DNA from: Ophthalmolycus amberensis | Taxonomy: Eukaryota > Chordata > Actinopteri > Perciformes > Zoarcidae | Direction: 5' to 3' | NCBI GenBank assembly: GCA_024529925.1 | Contig: JAFEUB010001013.1 | Coordinates: 175,001 to 239,000, forward strand | DNA length: 64,000 nucleotides | Shown: positions 1-11,523 of the stretch, one piece after another | Position numbering within the stretch: position 1 is the stretch's first letter | How the letters are laid out: every line of letters begins with the position of its first letter | Notes under the pieces: generated by a model | Database searches by the model: none | Seen by the model: only the letters and a program-made list of their open reading frames with translations | Told to the model about the DNA's origin: nothing | Position numbers and translations under genes: made by a program

Positions 1-1539
1 GGCAGTGGTGAACCAGAACCAAGACTGAGCGAGGACAGCAATACTGTCAGACCCCATGCTGCAGCAGAATGAGAGGCTGGCAGGTGCAGATCTTTACGAC
101 AAGAAGTGGTGGTGCTCTTTGAGAACACTACCACTGAGCTGCCAAAATCAACACAGAATGAAAATTGCTCGGAGTAACTTTAAGTGCCATATTTTTTGTG
201 CATTGAAAATCTATTGTCCACCTTTAACAACCATCTATTTAGAGCGCCTGAGCCGGGCAGTGTGGTCCTAATATTTACTTCAGCTGACAGAGAGTGGCAG
301 CTGTCTTTTACAAAAATAACATCAACATCAAAAGGCAGAACTGGACGTTTTTTTGCTCGATAAAGATCACTTTAGATAAGCGGTCTGTGTCTGGTGGATA
401 GAAGCAGAGTATCCTTATATTTTAAAGATTTAGCTGACACTTGTGACACCGGAGACAGCCGTGCAGAAAGCAGCAGCTGAGCAACAATACGGACTGTGTG
501 AGTCATTCACTGTGACACCATTTCACAAAGAGATGCAGTCTCTCAAAAATAAAAGCCAGGTGATGGTATCTTTGATGAGGACCGTCTTTCTTCTGGCTGA
601 TGTATTGGTTGAAAATAAAAATCCGTTCTGGAGACATGTAACGATAAACGTCACTCGAATCTATTCATTGCGTTATGGAAGAGCATACCTGAAGCCTCCC
701 TGGGGATCCACGTATGACAGATGGAGGTAAACAGAGCAGGAGGCAGGGAGAAAAAGGCAGGTGAAGCTATTTGAGAACAAACAAAGGCAGACAGGAGCGT
801 GACCGGGTCCTTTTCCGGTCCGTGGACGCTCAGCCTGCTGTCCCTTATCCTCCAGCGTCCCATTAAGTCAGGGAAGAAATGTGGAGGAGAGAGGCACCGG
901 CGGCGCAACGTGACGCCAACAAACAAACAAGTGAGCTGGCACTTGGAGGCCACACGGGCATCAGGAACATAGGGACCTTTCAACAGCACTTCGGTTGTTT
1001 TTCATCAAATTTAATCTGTTCAAATCACGAGGGAAGTTGCAGTAAGGAGGAGGTTCTCCCTAATGGTTCAATTGCATCTGGCAGTGCTTTGTGCGGCTGC
1101 AGTTGGACAAGGCCTCAATTACTGTCAAAACCATTTCAAGGTGAGTGGCAGCGCCTGATTGATACGACTATTGAGATCATATTTTTACCTGCTGCACTAC
1201 CTTTTGATGGTGGTGATAGGGGAAAGGCTATTCTGGTGGACGAAGTCAAGCAGAGAGAAAGTAAGAAGCACAGCGGGAGAGCGAGATGATGGTTCAATTG
1301 AATGGATTCAACTTTTCATTTTTCTCCGAGGAGGTTGGAGGGCACAGCTCGCCACTGGAGAGGAAGTGAGAAAAACGAGACGGAGACACAGAAATAGTCT
1401 ATAGCTATAAAGACTAAGAGTGAAAGGCTTGCCCCTTTTAGACACACCACACTCCACTCTGTAAATGTGCTGTCAGTAAAGATTATGACTACAACAAGTG
1501 GATCATTTTACAATAAGTGGATCATTTTAGATTATTTTG
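1..1539. other. Non-coding stretch, nothing recognised
   Basis: No exon with convincing splice borders, no tandem repeat and no transposon ends were seen here. The open frames are short (at most about 136 codons), overlap one another on both strands and resemble no family I recognise, so I treat them as chance frames in intergenic or intronic DNA. Confidence 0.5.
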
Positions 1540-2286
1540 CAACCAGTAATGACCATATTTGGACGGCAGAGGAGTGACGTAGAGATATATAGATACAGAT
1601 ACAGATTTTGTAGCGACTTGTCAATCACCGAGTAGCCCGCCCTAAAGCATCCCCTGCTTTATGGTCTGTGTGACTCTAAATGGACCATAATGTACTAAAT
1701 GAACATCATGCTGTATTGAAGAAGACTTGAAACTAGAGATTGAGACCATAAACTCATGTTTACAATGTTTACTGAGGTAATAAATCAAGATGAGAAGTTG
1801 AGTAATCTTCTTATAGACCAGACGGCAACCTTCGGATTCTGAAGTGTCTTAAACTTGCATTCTCTCCACTGACCAGCAGGGGGCGACTCCTCTGGTTGCA
1901 AAAAGAAGTTTGATTGCATAGAAGTCTTTGAGAAAATGACCCTACTTTATTGCTTTAGGGCGGGGCTACCTTGTGATTGACAGGTCACTGCCAGAGTCAT
2001 ACACGGCGTCTCTACGTCACTCCTCCGCAGTCCAAATATGTTCACGTTCACTGGTTGCAAAGACCCAAGGTGTGATGGCCGCAATTCAAGATGGCGACAC
2101 CCAAAAACGCTGAACTCGAGGCTTCAGAATGGCAGTCCACAAACCAGTGGGTGACGTCACAACGTCAGACTTACAATCAGACTTCTTTTTGCAACCAGAG
2201 GAGTCGCCCCCTGATGGAAAGAAAGAATGCAAATATAAGGCACTTCAGCATTGGCTTCACTTTTCAGAACCGGAGGCTGCCGCCTG
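1540..2286 (-). mobile_element. Dispersed DNA element (family A), reverse copy split by a nested forward copy
   Basis: The outer copy lies in reverse orientation and is in two pieces, 1540-1818 and 2167-2286. A second copy in forward orientation (1819-2166, lacking its middle third) sits between them. The forward copy starts at cagacggcaacc, a typical family start, and agac occurs on both sides of it (1815-1818 and 2167-2170), as a short target duplication would. Landmarks shared by the family are tgaccagcagggggcgactc, taaagcaggggatgctttag, tctctacgtcactcctccgc and aagatggcgac. No coding frame is kept, so it is non-autonomous. The superfamily is not decided by what I see. Confidence 0.8.
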
Positions 2287-2783
2287 AGTCTGAACCAAGA
2301 AGGCAAACTTTATTACTCCTTTGTAATCATCATTGTAATGTTAGTTGGTCCTCTGCCTGTGTGTATCTATTCTACCTTTCATAATAGCTGTGAATAAGGG
2401 AGAATCACAGTGTATTAACACACTCACAGAGCAGGTAGTGACCTGCTGCTGCTGAATAAAGCCGCATGTGTCAGATAAAGTGGCTCGGTCATTGGACGAG
2501 ACAGTTTAATGGCTTACATTGGAGCTACTTCGAGGGGTCGCATGCGCTCCATTTTTCGCGGGAGGTTCGGAGATTAAAAACACCGGCGGCGCTGAAACGA
2601 CGTGACCCGCCGTGACACGGCAGGTGAAAGAGGTCTGGAGAGCAAATTCAATTCCCAGACACATAAACTACAGAGATTGTGCTGTTATTGTTTCTGTTGC
2701 CTATTCGAAGTCGCTCTCCATCTACTCCTCGCTGTGATGAAAGATTCCTGGCACTCACACACACATCACTGAAAAAAAGCATG

Positions 2784-2807
2784 CACACACACACACACAC
2801 ACACACA
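2784..2807. repeat. (CA)n microsatellite
   Basis: Twelve uninterrupted CA units, directly visible. Confidence 0.97.
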
Positions 2808-2976
2808 GACACCTGCACAGATGAGACACCTGAAAACTTTCTCTGTAATGCATGCGCCACTGCATTCACAGACACACTAAACTTTAAGAGTTAAGCTCCC
2901 ACGCACATACACTCTTTCATACATACAGAAACCCTCTTTCCTGACGCATATCTCTTCCTCACGTAGACATTTTCTG

Positions 2977-2999
2977 ACACACACACACACACACACACA
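2977..2999. repeat. (AC)n microsatellite
   Basis: Uninterrupted AC dinucleotide run, directly visible. Confidence 0.97.
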
Positions 3000-3576
3000 G
3001 CCATCACTCACTCAGCAGTGCCCACAGCAGGAGGCTGGCAATCTTCTCCAGGCTTCAGACCACAGGTAGTAAACCAAACAATCAGCAGTTCCCACCGTGA
3101 TATCAGAGCAAACTGTCCTCACGCAGCTCAATCGACTTTACTGCGACACTGTAGAGTTTTTTTTTGTTTTGCTTTAGTGACTACGTACTTGAAAACTCAA
3201 TAATAACGACGACACCAGTGGTCAGTTTCATCTGGAGCTCGGGGAAACAGTGTGCTCGCTCTCCTTTTGGGGGGAAAAACTCAATAAAAATGACAAAGTA
3301 CGGCGGCAGTGAATGAGGCCAAAGCGAGAGGGTCTGTCTTCTGTGAAGCGCTGAAACGATTGACCAATGGCTCAGAAAATTAGGACACACAAAGATAAAG
3401 CGAATGCTTCTTAAATGTGATGGGTTGCAGCTTGTTTTATATCATTGTTATACTTTTCAATTATTGGTCAGACAACACAGGACATTCTGGATCCGTGATC
3501 AGCATTTCCCACTAATTTCTGATTCCAACACTTTCTTACTTAATTAATAATAATGTCTGTCAATTTGTCCATCTAG

Positions 3577-3596
3577 CTGTCTGTCTGTCTGTCTGT
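3577..3596. repeat. (CTGT)5 microsatellite
   Basis: Five consecutive CTGT units, directly visible. Confidence 0.9.
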
Positions 3597-3649
3597 CCAT
3601 ATAAGACGTTAATAAAGTTAACTGTACTTCTTCCTTAAAAACATGACCC

Positions 3650-3890
3650 GCCCTCTAACCGCGCTCTAACCCACATGGTAACGACTTTCTCCGGCACACC
3701 TGCAGGAACAGTCCGGTCCGTCCTGTTAGCGGCAATGGAAACGTGCCGAAAATTCTGCTAGCCAGCCAATCTTCACGTCGTCTACAGCTGAAGCTATAAC
3801 TTCTGACACAGCAGTGAGTTGGGTCATGGGTGCATATTTTGTAGCGTACTAATTGTTTTTTGGACAAGGAAGACGTTTCTGTTGGTCGAG
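3650..3890 (+). promoter_or_regulatory. Possible small promoter and non-coding first exon (weak)
   Basis: This patch is richer in CpG than its flanks, carries a CCAAT-type motif (agccaatc, about 3764) and ends in a donor-like cgag|gtgaga near 3890. It lies about 1.2 kb before the candidate exon at 5102-5161. Nothing proves transcription; this is inference from composition and spacing only. Confidence 0.15.
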
Positions 3891-5101
3891 GTGAGAAACT
3901 AACAGAACTGCATTTGTCTTTTCTAGAAACGTTAGCTACACTCGGATGAGGAACACATGGTGTATGTACGTATGTCGCAGCAGAGGTCCCAGTGTTGCTT
4001 TGCTTGAATCTTTTGTTTTTGTGAGTCCTCTAGCTTGTTATTCTTGTAGGTGGAAATGTCTTTATTTATGTGAAGTAAAACACAACATTCAGGCAGCAGG
4101 TGACAATTCAGAAAATACAAATATCATGCAGTGAGGCTTATATGCATTCTGTATTGCTTTCTGATATTTATTCTCCTGTAAATCAACTTTTATCTTTTAA
4201 TTTAGTCTCTGCTGAGTTAACACTCTTCCCTCCTCTTTTGTGTCTTTAACTTCTTTAAATGTTCATGTGGCACCTATTCAGCTCAATGAATAATTCATTT
4301 ATAAACCCCTGGACTTTATTATTTGGTAATATTAGGAGTGGTACGTGCCAGGCCGGTGTAAGGCGCCTGTATGTGCTTTCTCTCTCTGCCTCCCTTGTTT
4401 TCTCTTCAGGTGCCAATGAGGTGATTGGTTTCCACCTGTGCAGGCCAGTCATGCTGCTCTTGGTTCCAGGAGTTCACTCGCTTCGTTTCTGTTCTCTGCC
4501 TGTTTAAAGCTGACATGGTTGTTGTTAAATTGTTGAGGTTTGTGGTGGGAGGTAACATGTACCCTTTACATCTGTAAACACACGTAGTTTAACTTTCTCT
4601 AGATTCATTAGGATTATTGGCCGCTGCCACCCCTGTGTTTGTTTTGGTGAAGAAATGTTAAGAGAAGCATGTAAAGCCATTTTGTTTTCAGAGGGAGGAG
4701 TTAGCCAACCCTAGTTATGTTATATTGATTTCTATTTGTTTGACATGACCTGATTTGTCCCACCCTCTCCCACATTGTTTGAGAACCTGCGTTTGAAGTA
4801 TAGTTTTAAAATAATCCTGTTAAATTGTTACTTCTTTTGACTCTTGCCCATTCTTTGGTTGTCGTGTGTTCGTCCCAACTTATCATAGAATAAAGAACAA
4901 CGAGAATAATGTCGACGTGTAATGTCAACCAAAATAAAAACAAGAATATTTTGAAATGAAACAGTGTAAGTTTAACGAAATGACCAAAATAAAATGTAAA
5001 TTGACAATAGAAACATTTACTTAGTTGCAATCTGCAGCCTCACCACTAGAATATGTATTTGTCTTTTTGACTTAAACTTGTTATTCTTGAACACACTACA
5101 G

Positions 5102-5161
5102 AGGGACCAGATTCAGTACCTGAGGAGGAGGACGTGTACAGAACACGATGGACTCTTGATG
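5102..5161 (+). CDS. Candidate internal 60-nt exon, phase 1-1, product unknown
   Basis: A pyrimidine-containing tract ending in cactacag precedes this segment and gatg|gtatgttt follows it, so both splice borders look acceptable. Read in the one frame that keeps the exon symmetric (one base carried in, one carried out), it encodes about 19 residues, GPDSVPEEEDVYRTRWTLD, acidic in the middle and plausible as protein. Another frame is also open (RDQIQYLRRRT...), so frame choice is inference. I do not recognise the family. No neighbouring exon with matching phase was found, although a possible promoter lies upstream at 3650-3890. It may equally be a chance match to splice signals. Confidence 0.22.
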
Positions 5162-5331
5162 GTATGTTTGACTGAAGGCTTCCTTTCTTGACATTGAATG
5201 TGATGTATTTTGAGATACACTTACAGTAAAAGGGCAATGTGTAAGATACATAGACTATAAATAAGAAGGGGACATAGTCACCTCGACGTCACCCGTTGTT
5301 TTGTGGAATGTCCGTTTTTTTTGACCAATGT

Positions 5332-5399
5332 CAGCTGGGATTGGCTCCAGCGCCCCGCGGCCCTGAATAGGATAAGCGCTTTGGATAATGGAATGGATG
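5332..5399 (+). mobile_element. 3' tail of a fish LINE/SINE family
   Basis: Carries the characteristic phrase ggctccagcgccccgcgg followed by ccctgaataggataagcg and ending in a GGATG-type tail (aatggaatggatg). This tail is widespread at the 3' ends of teleost retroposons. Only the tail remains. A reverse copy lies at 49372-49480. Confidence 0.75.
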
Positions 5400-7047
5400 T
5401 AAATGTAACAACTTGACTGGTATTTCTACTTTTCATTTACCTGATGACTGTAAATTTAGATTGTTTGGACTCAGCAGTAAAGGTGGATTGCATGTGGCCA
5501 GGTATTTAACATTGCACCTTTTTTAAAGCTTTTGCTGCGATGCACCGGCCAATCAACTCTGTGCAAGCGTGAATTCCAAGATCACATTGGGACATGAAAC
5601 TGTTTGCGTTGGGATCGTAGTCAAAAGGACAAAAAAGATTGTCGCCACAATAACTTTCTAGATTTGTAAAATCCTTCATACCAGTCCAAGCTGTGTGCAG
5701 TTACAATAACAATAACACAGTCCTTGTGCTTCTAACATAGTGCTGTTTATTGGGCTGGTAATTCTGAACACTGCGCCAAAGCAGTAGACTGATGCCAGAT
5801 AAAATGTTGCCTATGTACATTTTTCAGACATGAGAAACATAAGTACTCTGTGGTGCACGTTAATACACAGAAGTGTATCCAGAAAGGGCCTCTCTTTTCT
5901 GGGAAAAGTTCTTTTTTATTGCTCTCTTTTCGGAAACAAGAAAACCCCAAAGCTGGTCGAAAGGATCATGTCCGTCCTCAGGGGGGGTTGTCCAGTGGCA
6001 TTTTGGGTAAATGTAGGTACAAGCAGCAGTTGATAAGGGAGGTTGATGGCAAGACGGAGACAACAAGCACTCAAATTCTCCTGGATTGCACTGAATGTTC
6101 CAGATTGATTATGCTCCACATAACAGTTGAGAGTATCCGAGGGGGGATTTTCTCCTTTTTATCTCTTTCCTGCATCTAAAACAAAAGCTGATGTCTGTTT
6201 CAGCTAACGGCTCTAGCGTTGGAATGTGGAATGTGAAGCCTCTGCAGTGCTGGAAGCCTCTAAACACAATACCAGTTAATTGGCTTTGTGCTCTTATGCT
6301 GTTTGCGAAGGCTATTTTTACCTCTCTTCGTGGTTCTGTATGGGACTCTGTGGGTGAGAGTGTGGTTGTGTTCCCAAGTATACATGAAAGTGTGCTGACG
6401 ATCAGCTCACTTTCCCTTCATCTTCCTCTCCCACTCTCTTTTTTTTCTTTTTCTTTTTGTGTCGTCTGAGCGCGCACGCTGTCAATACAAGACAAATATG
6501 TTTTGCTGTTACTCCCACGTCAGTGCCAAGGCTGACAATAAATCGTTACACGACAATGAAATCTGATCACATTCATTACTCATGTTGCTTTTGTTCATCA
6601 CGGTCTGTGGGCTGAGGCACAACATTGTCCTCCAAGTGGACTCACAAACAAAACACCCAACAACAAAGAGCTGAATGTTCTGTCTCAAGGAAAGAATCTA
6701 ATTAAAGATCACTTTACAAAAATCTGTGAAACATTTTGTAACATTTTAGCATCAAATGCACGGTAGATTTAATTGTCCTAAAATAACAGATGTTATTCTT
6801 TTAATTGCCCTTTTTCCACAGCCATCATTTCTCGTCATTGCTCTTCTCATGCAGACACATTCTCGTGCACTGCAGACGGCTTTCCCTGTTGTTGCTTACG
6901 TGCAATTCTCCCATAATGCACTTTTAGACCTTTTCCTCAGTGCATCCATCCAGAGGGAGAGAGTGTATGTATGGACGATACAAAAACTTTCTTTGATCAT
7001 GAATCCTAATGTAACATTGTCACCAGGTGGCGACCCTCGCTTCTGCC
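5400..7047. other. Non-coding stretch, nothing recognised
   Basis: AT-rich sequence with short overlapping frames on both strands. No transposon ends, tandem arrays or convincing exon borders were seen. Confidence 0.5.
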
Positions 7048-7166
7048 GAGTGAAGCTGATGTGGAAGTGTCTTAAAACTTGCATTTTCTCTACTGACCAG
7101 CAGGGGGTGAGTCCTCTGGTTGCAAAAATAAGACCGATTGTATAGAAGTCGATGAGAAAATGACAT
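7048..7166 (+). mobile_element. Family A dispersed element, 5' fragment
   Basis: Matches the first third of the family: agtgaagctgatgtggaagt, the cttgcattttctctactgac segment, then the ccagcagggggtg motif and the tagaagtcgatgagaaaatg segment. It stops before the middle third. The CTCF-like motif has one decayed base compared with the copy at 1873-1885. Confidence 0.8.
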
Positions 7167-7254
7167 ATCGTAGCTTCTTCAGTTCTTATGGTTAACAAAC
7201 CGTGACTTATGTAACCGTGGTCACGGCCAAATCGTTAATCCCGACATCCCTAAT

Positions 7255-7365
7255 TGCGATGTTAATTGTTGATATAATAAAAGATTGACACTTGGCGTTC
7301 TTGTATTGATACGCCACAAAAAATGCTGCGATACTGCTGTATCAATGTTTTTCCTCCCACCACAG
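7255..7365 (-). mobile_element. Degenerate MITE fragment (gtatcgatac family)
   Basis: On the minus strand it reads attgatacagcagtatcgca followed by gcattttttgtggcgtat. This resembles the segment at 47117-47345 (atcgatacacttgagtatcg, caatgttttg). Ends are not defined, so family and borders are inference. Confidence 0.35.
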
Positions 7366-7974
7366 GTGTGGACGTAGCCTGAGTTAGGTTGAAGCGAGCT
7401 CTCCTTCCAGGCAATTTTTGCATGAGGATTGAAGTGGAAGCAATGTATTTAGTCTTATTCAGCCAAAAACACCAAACCCACTGATGGGCAGGAGACAAGT
7501 GCCGAGGTTTCTTTGCACATTTAAACTGCAGCTAAGTTTTAAATTCTTCCTTTTCAAATCTACAGGGAGCGAATGTTTGACTGAGAAGAGAGTATCACTT
7601 TAAGATTTAGTTAGTTTCTTTGTTCTTTGTATCTCTTAAACGGGATTGATAGATCTCAGTAGATGTTATTGGTGCTTTGACTGCTCCTCAAAATGCCGTT
7701 TTTAATTTGCATCCCACCATGAAAACAACTCATTTTACCTACAGCACAGGCTCTGTGTCAAACATGATCGATGCTATTTGGACCCAGTGTGTTAAAGTCT
7801 CTTTTTTATTAGCTGGCCAGGTTAGTTGCTGCATTTGGCAAATAAATCTGATTTATCACATATGGTGGAGAACACAAGAATACAAATCTGCTTAACTGTA
7901 AATTCTGCTTTTATAGTGTCTGGAGACTTTCTCACAGATATAGTGAGTCTGTTGTCTTACTAATCATCATTACT

Positions 7975-8230
7975 AGAGCTGCATGATGAATCTGAATTTT
8001 ATCGAAATCAAATTATTGTAACGCAATTTTCAAATCGCAGGAGGAGCAATATTTGTTGAAGGGCGAGGTGTGTGTCCAATGAAATGAAATATAGTGGTGC
8101 TGCAGAGACGTCCTGGCCTGCACATCACTCCCTGCGCTGCAGAGAAAAAAGGCCCAAAAAACACACAAAAAATAATCCTTTTTGTTAATCGAACACCTGT
8201 TTGTGACTCACAGCAGCTGGTGTTGAAGTG
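7975..8230 (+). mobile_element. Possible hAT-type MITE fragment
   Basis: Starts with agagctgcatgatgaatctg and continues with an AT-rich segment of the 'gctgcacgattaatc' kind common in fish hAT derivatives. The second terminus was not found. The remaining sequence to 9270 shows nothing recognisable. Confidence 0.35.
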
Positions 8231-9269
8231 CAATCAATAGCTAGTATTTTCTCTGCAGCAACGCCATCCACTAGTCTTTATGAGCTCTCGACTTAACAAT
8301 GTAGAACAGATTATGAAGCACCGCGGCACTGCTTTCTTTAGGGAGTATTAATTATGTATAGTGGTTTTATATACTACTGGACATACCTCTGTGCCTGCAG
8401 TCTACTATTGTTCTAGAATTCTGCAGAGTGTATGAGCAGTCCCCATACAACGGAGCTGCATTGGCAGTTATGTTTCAAGGAACGTATTTTCCAGCGAATT
8501 ACATTTGTTGTCGACGTATCACAAATACATAAAAAGTCTGTGTAGGCCAGAGGTCGGGGTTGATGGGGGACAAACAAACAGGAGACAGCTGTTTGTGTCC
8601 TGTGTGAAACCAACCGTAACCCAGTAGTTCTGTTGCCTTTTGGTTTAGTTTCATTTCACAGCGTGAACCACGTGTTTAAAATTGCGACTGTAGTCTGGGG
8701 GAAGGTGTGTTCCCCTCTAAAGCATAATTGAGGAGTCAGTTAGTTGTATGGGAATGCCATTTTTTGGGGACAGGGTTGGAAAGTGAGAAGTGTTCTGTTG
8801 GAGCGGAGACAGTTTGCTTGAGTTTTTCTGCTGTAGAAAAAAAGAATCACTTTTAATGTCACTATTCTCTAATGCCGAAACAATCAGTACATTGTCAAAC
8901 GTTTTCATAACTGACTAATCACCATTTAGGATGGACACATGAATAATTCTTGAGGATTTTCTGTTATTTTCAGTCTAAGAATTTGATTGTTTGTGACACA
9001 AAGCAAGAAATTTAATCTTTAGTCACCTCAGACTGGGAAATTGTGATGGCCATATTCCACTTTTGTTTTGAACTATGAATAGATCGATTGTTGAAACAAT
9101 TGAAAAATGAATTCAGAATGAAAATAGCTATTAGTTGCAGCCATGTTTAAAAGCAAACATAAAACCTTTGGCTCACAGAATCCTCTTCAAAACACAAAAC
9201 AATGCAGTAAAACCACTGCTCGTGTGAGTTGCCGTCAGGTCTCATTAATTTATTCTAATTACACCAAGT
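8231..9269. other. Non-coding stretch, nothing recognised
   Basis: No repeat, exon or transposon terminus that I can support. Confidence 0.5.
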
Positions 9270-9900
9270 GTGTTTAGTTATTTTGACAATGATGTATCGA
9301 CGTTTAACTGCCACCTTTAACATATTTATTCCACCGGGGGACGTTTTCCAAGGCGCACATGTTCTTTATCATCTCCGGACTGTTTCACATCCACCCTACC
9401 GACCTCACATCGGTTCACCTCGCCGGTACAAGCGGTCCCGCACAGCTGGCCGCCAAGACAGGGAGGCGGAGAAACCGCGCCTCTGTGGTAGCTGCCGAGG
9501 GAGAGGATGACCTTGATGTGTCTCCTTGCATTACTCTTCCTCTGCATTACCAGCAGAGCGTGGAATAACTGCACTAGGAATCAGCACACACCTGTTTTAC
9601 AAGTCCTAGCGCCAGCGGAGATAAGTGGAATCAATACCCCGGCTCCCCAGCAATCTCTCCGTCCCACCGCCGTCCGCTGACTTTACGGCGCAGGGCCGAT
9701 TATGAAGCACGGTGCAGATCTGCTTACTCTAAAAAATTGGTAATTATGGGTGGCTGCGGTATCGGTGGAGTGCAGATACTGTAAGCCGTTAGCCATCTTT
9801 TGAAAATGTTACGGTAAGCAGAGGGGAAGCACCAGGCCTCATGATCAATGCTCATCATAAAAGCTGCTAATAGCAGGGAAGCACTAACCGCCTCAGACCA
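9270..9900. promoter_or_regulatory. Candidate conserved non-coding block
   Basis: A repeat-free block of more even base composition than its surroundings, with short homeodomain-like or AT motifs (taattatg, ataaaagctgctaatagcag) and E-box-like cagctg. It resembles conserved non-coding elements of vertebrate developmental loci. Conservation itself was not tested, and the short frames through it do not resemble proteins. Confidence 0.25.
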
Positions 9901-10137
9901 ACTTCATCCTAGTTCTGTAGAGCCTGGAATCTATATCACATCATTAAGGGACAAAACCACGAGATTCATACAGGTTTTGCTACTTCTATATTGCTTTTCA
10001 AGGCACTCTAGCACTTAACCTCACGTAAGATGATGTATAATGGATCACTGACCTACTGTACTCTGCCAACGTTTCAAGGTTTTGCCCAAAACATATGTAA
10101 CTAGAGAGAAAGTAAAATGTTGAATCAGTGCTCTAAT

Positions 10138-10168
10138 CCTTTATGGAATGTATAATATTCCATAAAGG
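10138..10168. repeat. Perfect 12-bp inverted repeat (hairpin)
   Basis: CCTTTATGGAAT at 10138-10149 and its exact reverse complement ATTCCATAAAGG at 10157-10168 are separated by 7 bases. No protein-coding or RNA gene context is seen. It may be a transposon remnant. Confidence 0.85.
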
Positions 10169-10412
10169 AATAGTGCTGTTCCGGAGCAGGTCGTGCTCGC
10201 AGCGCTTTCTAGAACTGCTCATCACTCGTTGACTCCAGGAAAGTGAAGAAGAGTTTGGTTGTAACTTTAGTGTACGCAGCATCCAGCAGCATTCAACAGT
10301 ATCCAGTGCTGGAGACTTTACAAGTGACCGTAATAAACACTTTAAAATCCGATTTGATTGGCCAGAGCAAACGTGACGCATCTATACAAATCCAATTTCA
10401 ACTATGTACTTA

Positions 10413-11523
10413 ATGGATCACTCTTGGTTCAGATCGTATCACGGTTCAGAGTGACGGATCAGATAAGCAGGAAATAAGGAGCAAATATAACTTTTAGAGA
10501 TGCCATGATCACGGGTCTGATCACAGGTCTGATCCTGGATTAGCCATATCGGCCTCTTCAGATCTGTTTGTTGTTTTGTTTTACTTTTCATAGCAGCTGA
10601 TATTAAGGTTCCAGACTACTTTTATAAATGTTATCATTTTACTTTGTTATAGTCATCAAGAGTAGTTCTGTGCAATAAAACACACAATTCAAATGATTAG
10701 GAAATAAAAGATTGTATTGTTATATCTTATAATTTACCTTCGCTCAATACAAATCTTTCCTGAAAAGAGCCTGAACGCATCATAATGTAACATAAAGTAA
10801 CCTCCGAACATTAGCTTTTTGCTCCAGTGCTGGAAACGTTACTGCGACGTTGGTGGTGAAAAGGACCGTTGACCGTGATCCGAACGATGTGAACAATGTG
10901 AACCGTGGATTAATTACACAGTTTAAGCATCAAGCGTCAACAACAAATCCGGGTTGAAATCAACAGGAAGAGAGCTGGTAACGATGGCAGCACCGCCAAC
11001 GGTTAACGAATGGAAGTTCCATTGAGTTCCATTATGATGCGTTCAGGAGATGTTTTCACAGCAACATCAATAGATATTAGAGATAAACTATGACCTGTGT
11101 AACTTCCTAACACTAACTATAAGCAGCTTATAATACATCATTAAAACTATAATCATATTTTTTTTAAATGAATAAAATACAATCTTTTATTTCCTTATCA
11201 TTTGAATTGTGTTTCTGTGCAAATAATGGATGACTATAACAAAGTAAAAGGGTACCATTTACAACTCTTGATGGTTTGTTGACTTCAGAGTGAAATTATG
11301 TTTCAGATCCTTGTAGACCAGCTGCTCTAACCAAACAACAAAGTGATCTGAATCTGCCAATATGGATCATCAGTGATCGGAAATTAGCATCAGCGGCAAA
11401 AGAAAACCGTAATCAGGGATCTCTAAAAGTTCTATTTGCTCTCTTTTTTCTTTTGTACTGATCCGACCTGTGATCCGTGACTCAAATCGATGATTAGATC
11501 CGAACCATGACTTTCATGATCTG
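10413..11523. mobile_element. 1.1-kb inverted-repeat (fold-back) DNA element
   Basis: The left half is repeated in inverted orientation in the right half. For example, cacaattcaaatgattagga (about 10683) pairs with tccttatcatttgaattgtg (about 11191), gcaaatataacttttagaga (about 10482) with tctctaaaagttctatttgc (about 11421), and gaacgcatcataatg (10773) with cattatgatgcgttc (11031). Arms are roughly 380 bases around a core at about 10800-11030. The TAGAGATGCC-type motif resembles ends of fish hAT elements, but here it is internal to the arms. No transposase frame remains. A third, single-arm relative is at 41817-42220. Confidence 0.75.

Larger units (their letters stand above)
2287..3640. other. 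Non-coding stretch with small (CA)n and (CTGT)n arrays
   Basis: Holds (CA)12 at 2784-2807, (AC)11-12 at 2977-2999 and (CTGT)5 at 3577-3596. A short CpG-rich patch near 2520-2630 has no associated exon that I can see. Nothing else is recognised. Confidence 0.6.

Noticed and set aside
5850..6179. 109-codon plus-strand frame, possible exon
   Set aside because: Three overlapping frames on both strands are similarly open, and no domain or convincing splice pair is present.
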